Part shown: positions 7,510-15,884 of the stretch, piece after piece | Numbering within the stretch: position 1 is the stretch's first letter | Layout of the letters: each line of letters starts with the position of its first letter | DNA from: Cellulomonas sp. C5510 | GTDB taxonomy: Bacteria; Actinomycetota; Actinomycetes; Actinomycetales; Cellulomonadaceae | Assembly: GCF_019797765.1 (NCBI RefSeq) | Contig: NZ_CP081863.1 | Span: forward strand, 46,067 to 110,066 | Direction of reading: 5' to 3' | Length of the DNA: 64,000 nt | Notes under the pieces: model-generated | Told to the model about the DNA's origin: nothing | Databases searched by the model: none | The model's input: only the letters and a program-made list of their open reading frames with translations | Translations under genes and position numbers: made by a program

Positions 7510-8766
7510 ATGACCAGAGTGACCGAACCCCAGCCCGCCCCCACGGGCCAGCTCCCCGGAGTCTTGCTGCTGTCCGCACTGCTGCGCCGGACGGCCGTCG
7601 ACGGTGCCGGTCACGGCCTGGGCCGGCTCAGCGACATCATCGTGCGCCTGCGCGAGGGCGACTACCCCGCAGTGACCGGCTTGGTCGCCCACGTCGGAGG
7701 TCGCGACCTTTTCGTCCCCGCCAACGAGATCCTCGCCTGGGACGACCAACGCCTCGAGCTCGCCTCGGCCCGCCTGGACCTGCGGCCCTTCGAGCGCCGC
7801 ACCGGCGAGGTCCTGCTGCGCCGCGACGTCCTGGGCCACCGACTGGTCGACGTCGAAGAACCCGGCCTGGTGACCGCGCACGACGTCCGGCTCTCCCGCA
7901 CCGGCGACGGATGGGCCGTCAACGCGGTCGACATCCACCCGCGGGGACTACTGCGCCGGCGAGGGGGTCACACCTGGCGCGACTGGTCGGGGTTCGAGGC
8001 CCTGATCGGCCACGACGGCTCATTGCCCGCACGCACACCGATGGGTGGGCTGCACCGGTTGAAGCCTGCCGAGCTCGCGGACATCATCGAAGACGCCTCC
8101 GACAGTGAGCAGCACGAGCTGCTCACCCGCGTCCATGCCCACCCCGAGCTTGAGGCCGACGTCTTCGAAGAGCTGGACGAGGACCAGGCCTCCGACCTCC
8201 TCGAAGCCCGCACAGACCCGCAGATCGCCGACATCCTGGGACGGATGCGCGCCGATGACGCCGCCGACGCGCTGCTCGACCTGCCCCAAGAGCGGCGCCT
8301 GAGCGTCCTGGGACTGCTCCCGGACATCCAGCGGCAGAAGATCACCGTCCTGCTCGGCTACCAGGAGACCACCGCCGGGGGTCTGATGAGCGTGGACTAC
8401 CTGCTGCTGCCCGCCACGACCACCGTCGCGGAAGCGCTCGGTGCCGTCCGGGCGGCCACGCAGATGCAGCACGAGGCCATCGTCGTCGTCTTCTGCCACG
8501 ACGAGAACCAGCACGTCGTCGGGGCAGTGGGCCTGGTCGCCCTGGTCCAGGGCGACCCGCGTGCCACGCTCGACGTGTTGGCCGAACCCGACCCCGTGCA
8601 CGTGCACCCCGACGCCGACCTCACCGAGATCACGCTGGCCATGGCCGACTACAACCTCCTGGTCCTGCCGGTCCTGGACCACGATGACCACCTCATCGGG
8701 GTCCTGACCAGCGACGACATCCTCGAAGCCGCCATCGCACCCGAATGGCGCCGACGGCGCGGGTAG
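7510..8766 (+). CDS. Soluble PRC-barrel/MgtE-N/CBS protein
   Basis: A 418-residue cytosolic protein with the sensor half of MgtE but no membrane domain. PRC-barrel-like strands cover about 15-160. An MgtE N-domain (about 165-275, LHRLKPAELADIIEDASDSE and repeated DD/EE helices) is followed by a CBS pair (about 285-415, VLTSDDILEAAI). It lies 37 nt after the Nramp gene and is surely cotranscribed. In MgtE these domains bind Mg2+ and gate the pore. Here they may gate the Nramp-like partner in trans; that is inference from the gene pair. Confidence 0.8.
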   Translation: MTRVTEPQPAPTGQLPGVLLLSALLRRTAVDGAGHGLGRLSDIIVRLREGDYPAVTGLVAHVGGRDLFVPANEILAWDDQRLELASARLDLRPFERRTGEVLLRRDVLGHRLVDVEEPGLVTAHDVRLSRTGDGWAVNAVDIHPRGLLRRRGGHTWRDWSGFEALIGHDGSLPARTPMGGLHRLKPAELADIIEDASDSEQHELLTRVHAHPELEADVFEELDEDQASDLLEARTDPQIADILGRMRADDAADALLDLPQERRLSVLGLLPDIQRQKITVLLGYQETTAGGLMSVDYLLLPATTTVAEALGAVRAATQMQHEAIVVVFCHDENQHVVGAVGLVALVQGDPRATLDVLAEPDPVHVHPDADLTEITLAMADYNLLVLPVLDHDDHLIGVLTSDDILEAAIAPEWRRRRG

Positions 8767-8772
8767 CGGGCG

Positions 8773-9354
8773 ATGAACACGATCGACGGACCGATCCTCG
8801 TCGTCTACGCGAGCAGGCACGGGGCGACCCAAGCAATCGCCGACCGCATCGCCACCACACTCACCGGTGCAGGGCACCGCGTGGACCTGCGAGCGGCCCA
8901 CGAGCGGCTCGACGTGAGCGACTACGACACGTTCGTCATCGGGAGCGCCATTCACGGCAACTGCTGGCTCAGGGACGCCTCGGACTTCGTCGACCGCAAC
9001 ATCGACCACCTAACTACGCGCCCCGTGTGGCTGTTCAGCAGCGGCCCCCTGGGCACAGACACAACAGACGCCGCCGGGCGCGACCTGCGCACGAGCTCGG
9101 TGCCCACGGATGTCACCGAGTTCTCCCAGGCGATCCACCCACGGGATCACCGAGTCTTCTTCGGCGCACTCGATGCCGCCACCCTGAGCGCGAGCGAGAA
9201 GGCAGTGCGCAGACTGCCCGCCCTGCGAGGACTCATGCCTGAAGGCGACTTCCGCAACTGGGCTCAGATCGAGGCATGGGCACGCGACGTCGCCGCGCAA
9301 GCACGACAACCCGACCCCCCTACCGGAAGGACGAAGCCGTGCCACGATCAGTGA
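8773..9354 (+). CDS. Flavodoxin-domain protein
   Basis: FMN-binding flavodoxin-like protein of 193 residues. The N-terminus has the phosphate-binding loop (VVYASRHGATQAIADRIA) and the GSAIHGNCW segment seen in HemG-type/menaquinone-dependent flavodoxins. The C-terminal 20 residues look disordered. It starts 6 nt after the MgtE-like gene, so it is the third gene of the Nramp operon. The redox partner is unknown; a link to metal stress is inferred from position only. Confidence 0.75.
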   Translation: MNTIDGPILVVYASRHGATQAIADRIATTLTGAGHRVDLRAAHERLDVSDYDTFVIGSAIHGNCWLRDASDFVDRNIDHLTTRPVWLFSSGPLGTDTTDAAGRDLRTSSVPTDVTEFSQAIHPRDHRVFFGALDAATLSASEKAVRRLPALRGLMPEGDFRNWAQIEAWARDVAAQARQPDPPTGRTKPCHDQ

Positions 9355-9581
9355 GGGGCAACACCAACAACCACGACGAAGCAGTCCGGGCCTTCAACGA
9401 CGCAGGCCAGGGAACAGACCCGACCGAGATTCGCATCGCCCTCGCGGTTGCCCAGTATCACGCGACCATGGCGACCTACGAGACCGGACTGCAGATCGCC
9501 GCCCGGCTCGACGCACTCACAACCCTGCTCGCCAGCGCCCCGATACCCACCGCGACCCCTGACGCCGACGAAGGCACTTGA
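9339..9581 (+). CDS. Hypothetical protein, 80 aa
   Basis: GTG start inside the last codons of the flavodoxin gene (16-bp overlap), preceded by AAGGACGAAG. The product is a soluble, mostly helical protein (EIRIALAVAQYHATMATYET) with a Pro/Ala/Asp-rich tail. No family recognised. It probably ends the Nramp-MgtE-flavodoxin operon. Confidence 0.5.
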   Translation: MPRSVRGNTNNHDEAVRAFNDAGQGTDPTEIRIALAVAQYHATMATYETGLQIAARLDALTTLLASAPIPTATPDADEGT

Positions 9582-9705
9582 GGACTGCGGCCCGGGCGCG
9601 GTCCCCACCCCCCCATGGGGCACACCCGCTGCCAGGTCACCGCCCGCGACTGACCTCAAGGCGCGTTATCGACATCCTCCACCGTTTCGCATTCGAACGT
9701 TTCCG

Positions 9706-9924
9706 CTACATCGGCGCCGGGGTCGCGGTGAGGTCCGTAGCGGCCCGGATCGCGTAGCGGAACTCTGTGACCTTCGCAGGCAGGTCGGGGCGAGTGATCC
9801 GGCCGCCGGCGATGGCGCCGGCCGGCACCTGGCGCGCCATGTCGCGCATCGGTACCTGGGCCACCATGGACCAAGAATCGAACAGGTGTTCGATTCGGCG
9901 CAAACGTGCAGGCGGGCCGCACAT
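9706..9924 (-). CDS. Possible small protein, 72 aa
   Basis: Short minus-strand ORF divergent from the gene at 9987, with the 16-bp inverted repeat between them. On this strand a TATACA -10-like box lies in the repeat (9941-9946), 17 nt before the ATG. The C-terminal part (VPAGAIAGGRITRPDLPAKV) is protein-like, but a start at 9867 is equally possible. Unknown function and weak coding evidence. Confidence 0.35.
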   Translation of the reverse strand: MCGPPARLRRIEHLFDSWSMVAQVPMRDMARQVPAGAIAGGRITRPDLPAKVTEFRYAIRAATDLTATPAPM

Positions 9925-9940
9925 GGCCCCCGGGAGGACC

Positions 9941-9978
9941 TGTATAGGGGTAGACAGGCGCGTGTCTACCCCTATACA
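9941..9978. promoter_or_regulatory. Perfect 16-bp inverted repeat, probable operator
   Basis: TGTATAGGGGTAGACA at 9941-9956 and its exact reverse complement at 9963-9978, separated by 6 bp. Each arm ends in TATACA/TGTATA, a usable -10 box on either strand, and the right arm ends 8 nt before the GTG at 9987. This looks like a dimer-binding operator over divergent promoters. The cognate regulator is not obvious. Confidence 0.6.
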
Positions 9979-9986
9979 ATCGTGCT

Positions 9987-10328
9987 GTGACCGCGAGCTA
10001 CTACCGCATCCAGGAAGCCTGCCGCCCGGTTGCCCAGCTCCTCGACGCGGAGTACCAGACCTCGCTGTCCTACTGCACGGGCACCGAACGCAGCGGCGTG
10101 TCGGCGTGCCGGTCCGTCGAGGACCTCGCGACCTACCTCGCGATCAGCGGGATGCCCTGGGACCCAGAGACGTTCGTGCTCGTCGAGGTCGACGCCGACC
10201 TCGCGGACGTCGAGGACGAAGACCACGACCTCGGCGCCCGGCTCGTCATCCCCACCAAGATCATCGCCGTCACGCCCGTGATGGACACCGGCCTGCTCGA
10301 CCTCATCGACGCGGCCTTCGCCGCCTGA
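9987..10328 (+). CDS. Hypothetical protein, 113 aa
   Basis: Unknown soluble protein, acidic in the middle (VEVDADLADVEDEDHDLGAR). The GTG start lies only 8 nt after a TATACA -10-like box, so the mRNA may be leaderless. It is followed 16 bp later by a second unknown gene, suggesting a two-gene unit controlled from the inverted repeat at 9941-9978. I recognise no domain. Confidence 0.6.
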   Translation: MTASYYRIQEACRPVAQLLDAEYQTSLSYCTGTERSGVSACRSVEDLATYLAISGMPWDPETFVLVEVDADLADVEDEDHDLGARLVIPTKIIAVTPVMDTGLLDLIDAAFAA

Positions 10329-10344
10329 CCTCCCGGAGACCACC

Positions 10345-10740
10345 ATGCAGGAACACGAGCTGCGCGCCCTCCTCGGGCCCGCCTACGACGACACCGACAT
10401 CGAGCAGCGCCTCCGCATCGACGAGGCCCAAGCTGCCATCGCCCGCCGCTGGCCCGAGCCCGACCTCGCGGACACCCGGCGGGAGGCGCTCAACGGGGCA
10501 ATGCTGGTCGTCCTCGGCGACGCCACCCTGGAGGACGTCGCCAAACAGATGCACACCGCCCGCGCGGCCTACGAGGACGCCCTGGCCGCCCTCACCGGAG
10601 CGCTCATCGTGTCGGCCGGCCGGCCCGTGCAGGTGCGCGACGGGCGCGGTGGCGGGTACATCCGCGACGGCTCCGAGGTCGACCTCGCCGCTCGGGCAGG
10701 CATCTCCCGCCTCACTGTGCGCAAGGCCCTCGGGAAGTAA
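10345..10740 (+). CDS. Hypothetical protein with C-terminal HTH-like helix
   Basis: 131 residues of unknown function. The last 20 residues (DLAARAGISRLTVRKAL) resemble a helix-turn-helix recognition unit. The middle is helical (EDVAKQMHTARAAYEDALAA). The ATG follows CCCGGAGACC. It forms an apparent pair with the upstream unknown gene. It could be the regulator of the nearby inverted repeat, but that is speculation. Confidence 0.55.
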   Translation: MQEHELRALLGPAYDDTDIEQRLRIDEAQAAIARRWPEPDLADTRREALNGAMLVVLGDATLEDVAKQMHTARAAYEDALAALTGALIVSAGRPVQVRDGRGGGYIRDGSEVDLAARAGISRLTVRKALGK

Positions 10741-10840
10741 CCACGCGGGAACGGTGGCAGGCCCGGCTCGAGGAGGCAACGCGGTTCCTCGAGCGAGAGG
10801 CCCGGCGTCCGATGTCAGACCCGGAAGGCAGAATCGGCAC

Positions 10841-11095
10841 ATGACCCAGGCGGCCGCGGGAACCCCGACGCTCAAGTTCCGGATGCGACGCGTGATCGGC
10901 CGGACCATCTGCCGAGTCCGCGGACACCGCCCCGTCCTGATGCTGCAGGGTCGCGTCGTCGCGACCGGACCTGCCGAAGTCATCGGGTCGATCGACACCG
11001 GCCCCGGCGCAACGCCGCTGTGGGGAGCGCCCACGCAGACCGTCGAGGACACCGTCGCCGGCTGCCGGCGGTGCTGGTCGCGCGTAGGCGACTAG
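10841..11095 (+). CDS. Hypothetical protein, 84 aa
   Basis: Small basic protein (MRRVIGRTICRVRGHRPVLM) with a C-terminal CRRCW motif; three or four cysteines in total could hold a metal. A possible ribosome site (GGAAGG) sits about 12 nt upstream, longer than usual. A longer frame containing this ORF is a shadow of the two preceding genes. Unknown function. Confidence 0.4.
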   Translation: MTQAAAGTPTLKFRMRRVIGRTICRVRGHRPVLMLQGRVVATGPAEVIGSIDTGPGATPLWGAPTQTVEDTVAGCRRCWSRVGD

Positions 11096-11299
11096 ACAGA
11101 CACCAGACCTAGCAGCGGATGCAAAGGCCGGCACCACATCGCGTCCAGCTCGAAGATGATCTACGCGACGTCGCGCCTGCCGCCCCTCGTATCCCTCGCA
11201 GCGACTCGCGCTCCGCGCTCCTAGCTGCTCGCCTCACCACGAGCTGGTGGGGGAGCGGGGCGCACAGCATTCGCGCGCGCGCCCTGGGGGCGCCCACTG

Positions 11300-11603
11300 G
11301 TGCCGGCCCGCGCCTGCGGCGCGTCTGTTTGATCGGGCGCCCGAGCTGGCCTCCCACCACGCAGCCATCGCGTCCCACCTGGGCCGGTATCAGACCTGCG
11401 CTCCCCACCCGATGCCTGCGGGCCATGACGTAGCCCACGCCCTCGCTGCGCTCGGTCATGCGCGACGTCACAGCCCTCCGGCCTCGCGCGGGGGCCCCGT
11501 CGCTCCGGCCTGATACCTCGCGCCTGCCGGTGAGGCCCGAAAGACACGGGCGCTCACCGGCCGACCCACCCGGGCCGACCACCCACCGAGCGAGAGGGTC
11601 ACC
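11300..11603 (+). repeat. Repeated leader module, copy 1 (partial)
   Basis: First of four copies of a hairpin-rich module that ends at the start codon of the next gene. The 3' 225 bp (from about 11378) match the other copies closely: GGCCGGTATCAGACC, the stem half TGACGTAGC (11426-11434) with GCGACGTCA (11462-11470; one A.G mismatch), GATACC, and the CCGGTGAG/CTCACCGG hairpin. The 5' part is divergent and lacks the terminator-like hairpin of copies 2-4. Confidence 0.8.
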
Positions 11604-13205
11604 ATGACCACCAGCACCACCACCCGCCCCGTCGACACCATCGCCGAGGCCCTGGCCACCGAAGGCGCACCCGCCGCCGAGTTCGCCCACCTCAACCCGC
11701 GCGACCTGGTCATCGAGGCCAACGTGCGCGGGGACGAGTCGGTCGACCTGAACCCCGGCTTCATCGGCTCGATCCGCCAGTACGGCGTCCTCATGCCGAT
11801 CTTGGTCGTCCGGCAGGCCGACGGCACCCTGCACGTGCGGGCGGGCAAGCGCCGCACGCTCGGCGCCGTCGCTGCCGACGCCCCGACCGTCCCTGCCCGG
11901 ATCATCGACGCCGGTCCCGGCGCCGAGCGCCTGGTGCAGCAGATCATCGAGAACGACCAGCGCAAGGACTTCACCGAGGCCGAGCGCGTCGCCGGGTACG
12001 CGCAGATGGCCCTCGACTTCGGCATGAGCGCCGGGCAGATCGCTGGACGCCTCGGGCGCACCCGGCGCGAGGTCACCAACGCCCTGCGCGTCGCCAAGAG
12101 CGAGCCCGCCCGCCAGGCCGTCGCCGCCGGGCTGACGATCGACCAGGCCGCGACCATCGCCGCCTTCGAGGACCACCCCGAGATCGTGGAGCGGCTGACC
12201 GGGATCGCCCTGAACGACCCCGACGACCTCGCCCACGAGGCCCAGGCCGAGCGCGACGACCTCGCCACCGCCCGCGCCCACGCCGCCGCCCGCGCCCGGA
12301 TGATCGAGGACCTGACCGGCGACGGCATCACGATCCTCGACGCCGGTCCGACCAGCGACGACACGCAGATGCGGCACCTGTCCCACCTGCGCCAGGACGA
12401 CGGCCGCACGCGGATCAACCCCGAGGACCACGAGGCCTGCCCCGGGCACGCCGCCTACATCGGCACCCCCTACTGGTCCGACGAGCCCGTCACCCACTAC
12501 GTGTGCACCGACTACCAGGCCTACGGCCACAAGATCCCGTCCTACGAGCAGCACACCATCACCGCCTCGGGCGGTGGCATGACCGACGAGCAGAAGGCCG
12601 AGCGCCGCCGGATCATCGACGGCAACAAGGCCTGGCGTTCCGCCACCACCGTCCGGCGCGAGTGGTTGGCCACGTTCGCCGCCCGCAAGAGCGCCCCCAA
12701 GGGCGCCGCCGCGATGCTCGGCTACGTCGTCACCCACCGCGCCGACGACCTGATCCGCGCCTCCCGCGAGGGCCACCGGATGGCCCGCGACCTGCTCGGC
12801 CTGAACGCCCAGGCCTACGGCGGGCGGCAGGCGATCAGCGACGCGCTCGACGCCGCCGCCCCCGGGCGGCAGCAGGTCATCGCCCTGACCGTGGCCCTGG
12901 CCGCGATCGAGGACGCCACCGACGACCACACCTGGCGCCACCCGGTGTCGCACGTCGCCCGGTACCTGACGACCATCGAGTCCTGGGGCTACACCCTCGC
13001 CGCGATCGAGCGCGAAGCGATCACCGGACGCCAGCCCACCACCGACGAACCGGCACCCGCCGCCGAGCCCGACGTCGACGAGCCCGACGCGGGCAACGAC
13101 GCGACCCTGACCGACGACGAGCCGCAGGACGTTTCCGACACCGACGACCTGGCCGACGGGGCGACCGACGACCTCGACCTGGGCGAGTACGAGGACCAGG
13201 ACTAG
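11604..13205 (+). CDS. ParB/RepB/Spo0J-like protein (orphan)
   Basis: 533 residues. A ParB N-terminal nuclease-like domain (about 28-105, with ENVRG-like NVRGDE and GKRRTLGAV) is followed by the HTH domain (about 110-190, ENDQRKDFTEAERVAGYAQM and IAGRLGRTRREVTNAL). A long helical middle and an acidic Asp/Glu-rich tail come next. No parA lies nearby, so a classical partition role is unlikely. Orphan ParB-like proteins are common in the leading regions of conjugative plasmids. It is expressed from its own repeated leader module and ends at a strong hairpin. Confidence 0.85.
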   Translation: MTTSTTTRPVDTIAEALATEGAPAAEFAHLNPRDLVIEANVRGDESVDLNPGFIGSIRQYGVLMPILVVRQADGTLHVRAGKRRTLGAVAADAPTVPARIIDAGPGAERLVQQIIENDQRKDFTEAERVAGYAQMALDFGMSAGQIAGRLGRTRREVTNALRVAKSEPARQAVAAGLTIDQAATIAAFEDHPEIVERLTGIALNDPDDLAHEAQAERDDLATARAHAAARARMIEDLTGDGITILDAGPTSDDTQMRHLSHLRQDDGRTRINPEDHEACPGHAAYIGTPYWSDEPVTHYVCTDYQAYGHKIPSYEQHTITASGGGMTDEQKAERRRIIDGNKAWRSATTVRREWLATFAARKSAPKGAAAMLGYVVTHRADDLIRASREGHRMARDLLGLNAQAYGGRQAISDALDAAAPGRQQVIALTVALAAIEDATDDHTWRHPVSHVARYLTTIESWGYTLAAIEREAITGRQPTTDEPAPAAEPDVDEPDAGNDATLTDDEPQDVSDTDDLADGATDDLDLGEYEDQD

Positions 13206-13212
13206 CCGCCAC

Positions 13213-13251
13213 GGTCCGGCCCTGGCTGAAGCAAGCAGCCAGGGCCGGACC
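13213..13251 (+). terminator. Hairpin after parB-like gene
   Basis: GGTCCGGCCCTGGCTG pairs perfectly with CAGCCAGGGCCGGACC (16-bp stem) 7 nt after the stop. There is no U-run, as is common in high-GC actinobacteria. Confidence 0.7.
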
Positions 13252-13342
13252 CAGGGGGAGGGTCGCGACCGCTTGAAGCGACCCGACCCTGAACGTACCC
13301 GGCAGCACCCACACGCGGAGGCCGAACGGGCCGGCCGGCTGC

Positions 13343-13705
13343 GGTGGGTGCCGGGCGCGTCGAGCGCCGGCACCCACCCCGGGGCCCCGGGCCCCGGACC
13401 CCGGCCCGCTGGGCGGTCGCGCCTGCGGCGCGCGAGACCCGACCGCGCGCAGCTCGTCGACGTGGCCGGCCGGGCGTGGCGGCTCACCGGGCCGGTATCA
13501 GACCCGGCACCCCACCCGATGCCGTCCGCCATGACGTAGCCCACGCCCTCGCTGCGCTCGGTCATGCGCTACGTCACAGCTCCCGGCCCCGCCCGGGGCC
13601 CCTAGCCGGGCCCGATACCTCGCGCCTACCGGTGAGGCCGGGCAAGCCCAGCGCTCACCGGCCGACCCACCCGGGCCGACCACCACCCAGCGAGAGGCAC
13701 CGACC
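13343..13705 (+). repeat. Repeated leader module, copy 2
   Basis: 363 bp, nearly identical to copies 3 and 4. Parts in order: hairpin GGTGGGTGCCGG/CCGGCACCCACC, a GGCCCC/GGGGCC-rich segment, GGTCGCGCC..GGCGCG, GGTATC (pairs with GATACC), stem TGACGTAGC (13532-13540) with GCTACGTCA (13568-13576), hairpin CCGGTGAG/CTCACCGG, and a ribosome site just before the ATG at 13706. Confidence 0.9.
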
Positions 13706-14530
13706 ATGACCACCACCTACGCCGACGACTGCGCACGCGCCGCGACCCAGCAGGGCATCGCCGCCATCGCGCTGGCCCTGGCCGTCCGCGAGATCCCCGC
13801 CACGATCGAGCAGACCGGCGGGATGACCATGGTCGCCACCGTCCACCTGCCCGACGACACCGTCCTGACCTTCACCCAGGACGGCCCCACGACGCTGGCC
13901 GCGCAGTGCACCAGCGCCCAGTGGGAGGGCAGCCAGGACGTCGAGGACCAGCACGTGCACGAGTTCCCCACCCTCGACGACGCGGTCACCTGGGCCCAGA
14001 CCCGGCGCGCCCACAGCGAGGCCGCGGCGTGGCTCACCCTCATCACCCGCGTGGCCACCGGGATCGGTCTGACCGGTGAGCGCACCCGAACCGGCGCCGA
14101 CGGCGAGGTCGAGGTCGCGTGGACCTGGCCGTCCGGCAACACCCACTGCGCCGTCACCATGGGCATCGACAAGTGCTGCGGACCGACGTTCAACGTGCGC
14201 GCCTACGACGACCAGGAGTACGCCGAGCCGCACTTCGAGCGCACCGTCCACGACCCGCGCGCCGTGCTGCACGCCCTGGCCGACGCTCGCCGCGTCGAGC
14301 GGTCCGTCCCGTTCGGCATCGCCAGCGACCACGACGGCGAGCAGACCGTCGTGGTCGTGTTCGACGTGTTCGCCACCACCCACCACGACGCCGCCGTTCA
14401 CGTCCTGCGCCGCCTCACCGACGCCGAACTCACCGGCCACGACATCGACGCCTACTGGTTCCCCGAGCCGCAGGACAAGCCCATCGACGGCAACGACCGC
14501 GACGCGATGACCTTGCGCCCGCTCTCCTAG
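13706..14530 (+). CDS. Hypothetical protein of the leader-module set
   Basis: 274 residues, soluble and acidic, with no membrane segment. The first half has beta-like alternation (TMVATVHLPDDTVLTFTQDG); later parts include THCAVTMGIDKCCGP and a helical DARRVERSV stretch. I recognise no family. It is monocistronic, with a repeated module in front and a strong hairpin behind, exactly like the ArdC gene that follows. That shared architecture suggests an early-expressed accessory or anti-defence role, which is inference. Confidence 0.75.
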   Translation: MTTTYADDCARAATQQGIAAIALALAVREIPATIEQTGGMTMVATVHLPDDTVLTFTQDGPTTLAAQCTSAQWEGSQDVEDQHVHEFPTLDDAVTWAQTRRAHSEAAAWLTLITRVATGIGLTGERTRTGADGEVEVAWTWPSGNTHCAVTMGIDKCCGPTFNVRAYDDQEYAEPHFERTVHDPRAVLHALADARRVERSVPFGIASDHDGEQTVVVVFDVFATTHHDAAVHVLRRLTDAELTGHDIDAYWFPEPQDKPIDGNDRDAMTLRPLS

Positions 14531-14533
14531 CCA

Positions 14534-14570
14534 CGACCCCGCCCGGGCCTCGGCACACCCGGGCGGGTCG
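14534..14570 (+). terminator. Hairpin after the 274-aa gene
   Basis: CGACCCCGCCCGGG pairs with CCCGGGCGGGTCG (one bulged base) 4 nt after the stop. Confidence 0.65.
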
Positions 14571-14580
14571 CCTCGGCTGT

Positions 14581-14925
14581 GGTGGGTGCCGGGCGCGTCG
14601 AGCGCCGGCACCCACCCCGGGGCCCCGGACCCCGGCCCGCTGGGCGGTCGCGCCTGCGGCGCGCGACACCCGACCGCGCGCAGCTCGTCGACGTGCCCGG
14701 CCAGGCCGTCGCGGCTCACCGGGCCGGTATCAGACCCCGGCACCCCACCCGATGCCTGCGGGCATGACGTCGCCCACGTCCTCGCTGCGCTCGGTCATGC
14801 GCGACGTCACACCCTCCGGCCTCGCGCGGGGCCCCTGGCCGGGGCCCGATACCTCGCGCCTGCCGGTGAGGCCCGAAAGACACGGGCGCTCACCGGCCGA
14901 CCCACCCGACGCGAGAGGACCCGCC
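14581..14925 (+). repeat. Repeated leader module, copy 3
   Basis: 345 bp ending at the ardC start. The central stem is TGACGTCGC (14765-14773) with GCGACGTCA (14801-14809). Relative to copy 2 an A-T pair has become C-G with pairing kept, a covariation that supports a selected structure. Confidence 0.9.
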
Positions 14926-15825
14926 ATGACCCGCAAGATCACCAGCACCCTGACCGCCGAGCAGAAGCGCGAGCGCGCCCGCGAGCTCCAGGCGTCCATC
15001 GCCGAGAAGGTCGACGCGCTGCGCGACAGCGACCAGTGGCAGGCGTTCCTCGACCTCGCGCGCGGGTTCCACTCCTACTCACTGAACAACCTCATGCTGA
15101 TCTGGTCGCAGTACCCCGACGCGACCCAGGTCGCCGGGTTCCGGCAGTGGCAGGCGCGCGGACGCCAGGTCCGCAAGGGGGAGAAGGCCATCCGGATCTT
15201 CGGGTACGCGACCAAGAAGATCACCGAGGACGACGACGCCCAGGACGGCGAGCAGGTCGAGACCGACGCCACCGGGCAGCGGCGCCGCGTCTACTACCCG
15301 ATCCTGTCCGTGTTCGACGTCTCGCAGACCGACCCGACCGACCCCGAGCAGCCCTCCGGCGCGCTCACCCGGACCCTGACCGGCGACGACCCGCTCGGCA
15401 TCCTCGCGGCCGTCAGCGACTACCTGGCCGCCGACGGCTGGGCCGTCGAGCGCGAGTACCTGACCGGCGGCCGGCGCGGCACCGACTTCCTGGCCCGCCG
15501 GGTCGTCATCGCCACCGACGTCGAGCCCGCCCAGGCCGCCAAGACCGCCCTGCACGAGGCCGCTCACGTGATCCTGCACACCGACCTGCAGCCGGGGGAG
15601 TACCACCAGCACCGCGGTACCTACGAGACCGAGGCCGAGTCCGTCGCGTACGTCGTCGCCGGGATCCTCGGCCTCGACACCAGCGCCTACACCATCGGCT
15701 ACGTCGCCGGATGGTCCGACGCCGACGTCGACCTCATCCGCTCCACCGCCGCCAACATGCTGCGCGCCGCCCACCAGATCGCCGCCGCGATCACCACCGA
15801 CCCCGCCGAACCCGCGGCCGCCTGA
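14926..15825 (+). CDS. ardC: ArdC-like antirestriction protein
   Basis: 299 residues. The N-terminal ssDNA-binding domain (about 1-135, with SYSLNNLMLIWSQYP and the RQVRKGEKAIRIFGYA signature) is followed by a SprT/gluzincin metalloprotease-like domain with the zinc motif HEAAHVILH (about residue 209) and a downstream glutamate region (ETEAESVAYVVAGILG). Known ArdC proteins protect incoming plasmid DNA from restriction during conjugation. The start follows GAGAGGACC. It sits under its own leader module and ends in a hairpin. Confidence 0.9.
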   Translation: MTRKITSTLTAEQKRERARELQASIAEKVDALRDSDQWQAFLDLARGFHSYSLNNLMLIWSQYPDATQVAGFRQWQARGRQVRKGEKAIRIFGYATKKITEDDDAQDGEQVETDATGQRRRVYYPILSVFDVSQTDPTDPEQPSGALTRTLTGDDPLGILAAVSDYLAADGWAVEREYLTGGRRGTDFLARRVVIATDVEPAQAAKTALHEAAHVILHTDLQPGEYHQHRGTYETEAESVAYVVAGILGLDTSAYTIGYVAGWSDADVDLIRSTAANMLRAAHQIAAAITTDPAEPAAA

Positions 15826-15828
15826 CAC

Positions 15829-15871
15829 CCCACCCGGTGCCCGGCGCGACGGCCGGCGGGCACCGGGTGGG
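15829..15871 (+). terminator. Hairpin after ardC
   Basis: CCCACCCGGTGCCC pairs perfectly with GGGCACCGGGTGGG (14 bp) directly after the stop. Confidence 0.65.
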
Positions 15872-15884
15872 CCGGCCCGCTCGC

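Noticed and set aside
9767..11095. Long plus-strand ORF (442 codons) spanning three smaller genes
   Set aside because: Its middle is an Arg/Pro/Ser-rich shadow of the genes at 9987 and 10345; only the last 84 codons look like a gene.
11109..13565. 818-codon minus-strand ORF opposite the ParB-like gene
   Set aside because: Gly/Val/Asp-rich antisense of high-GC coding DNA that also runs through the repeated leader modules; no ribosome site or domain.
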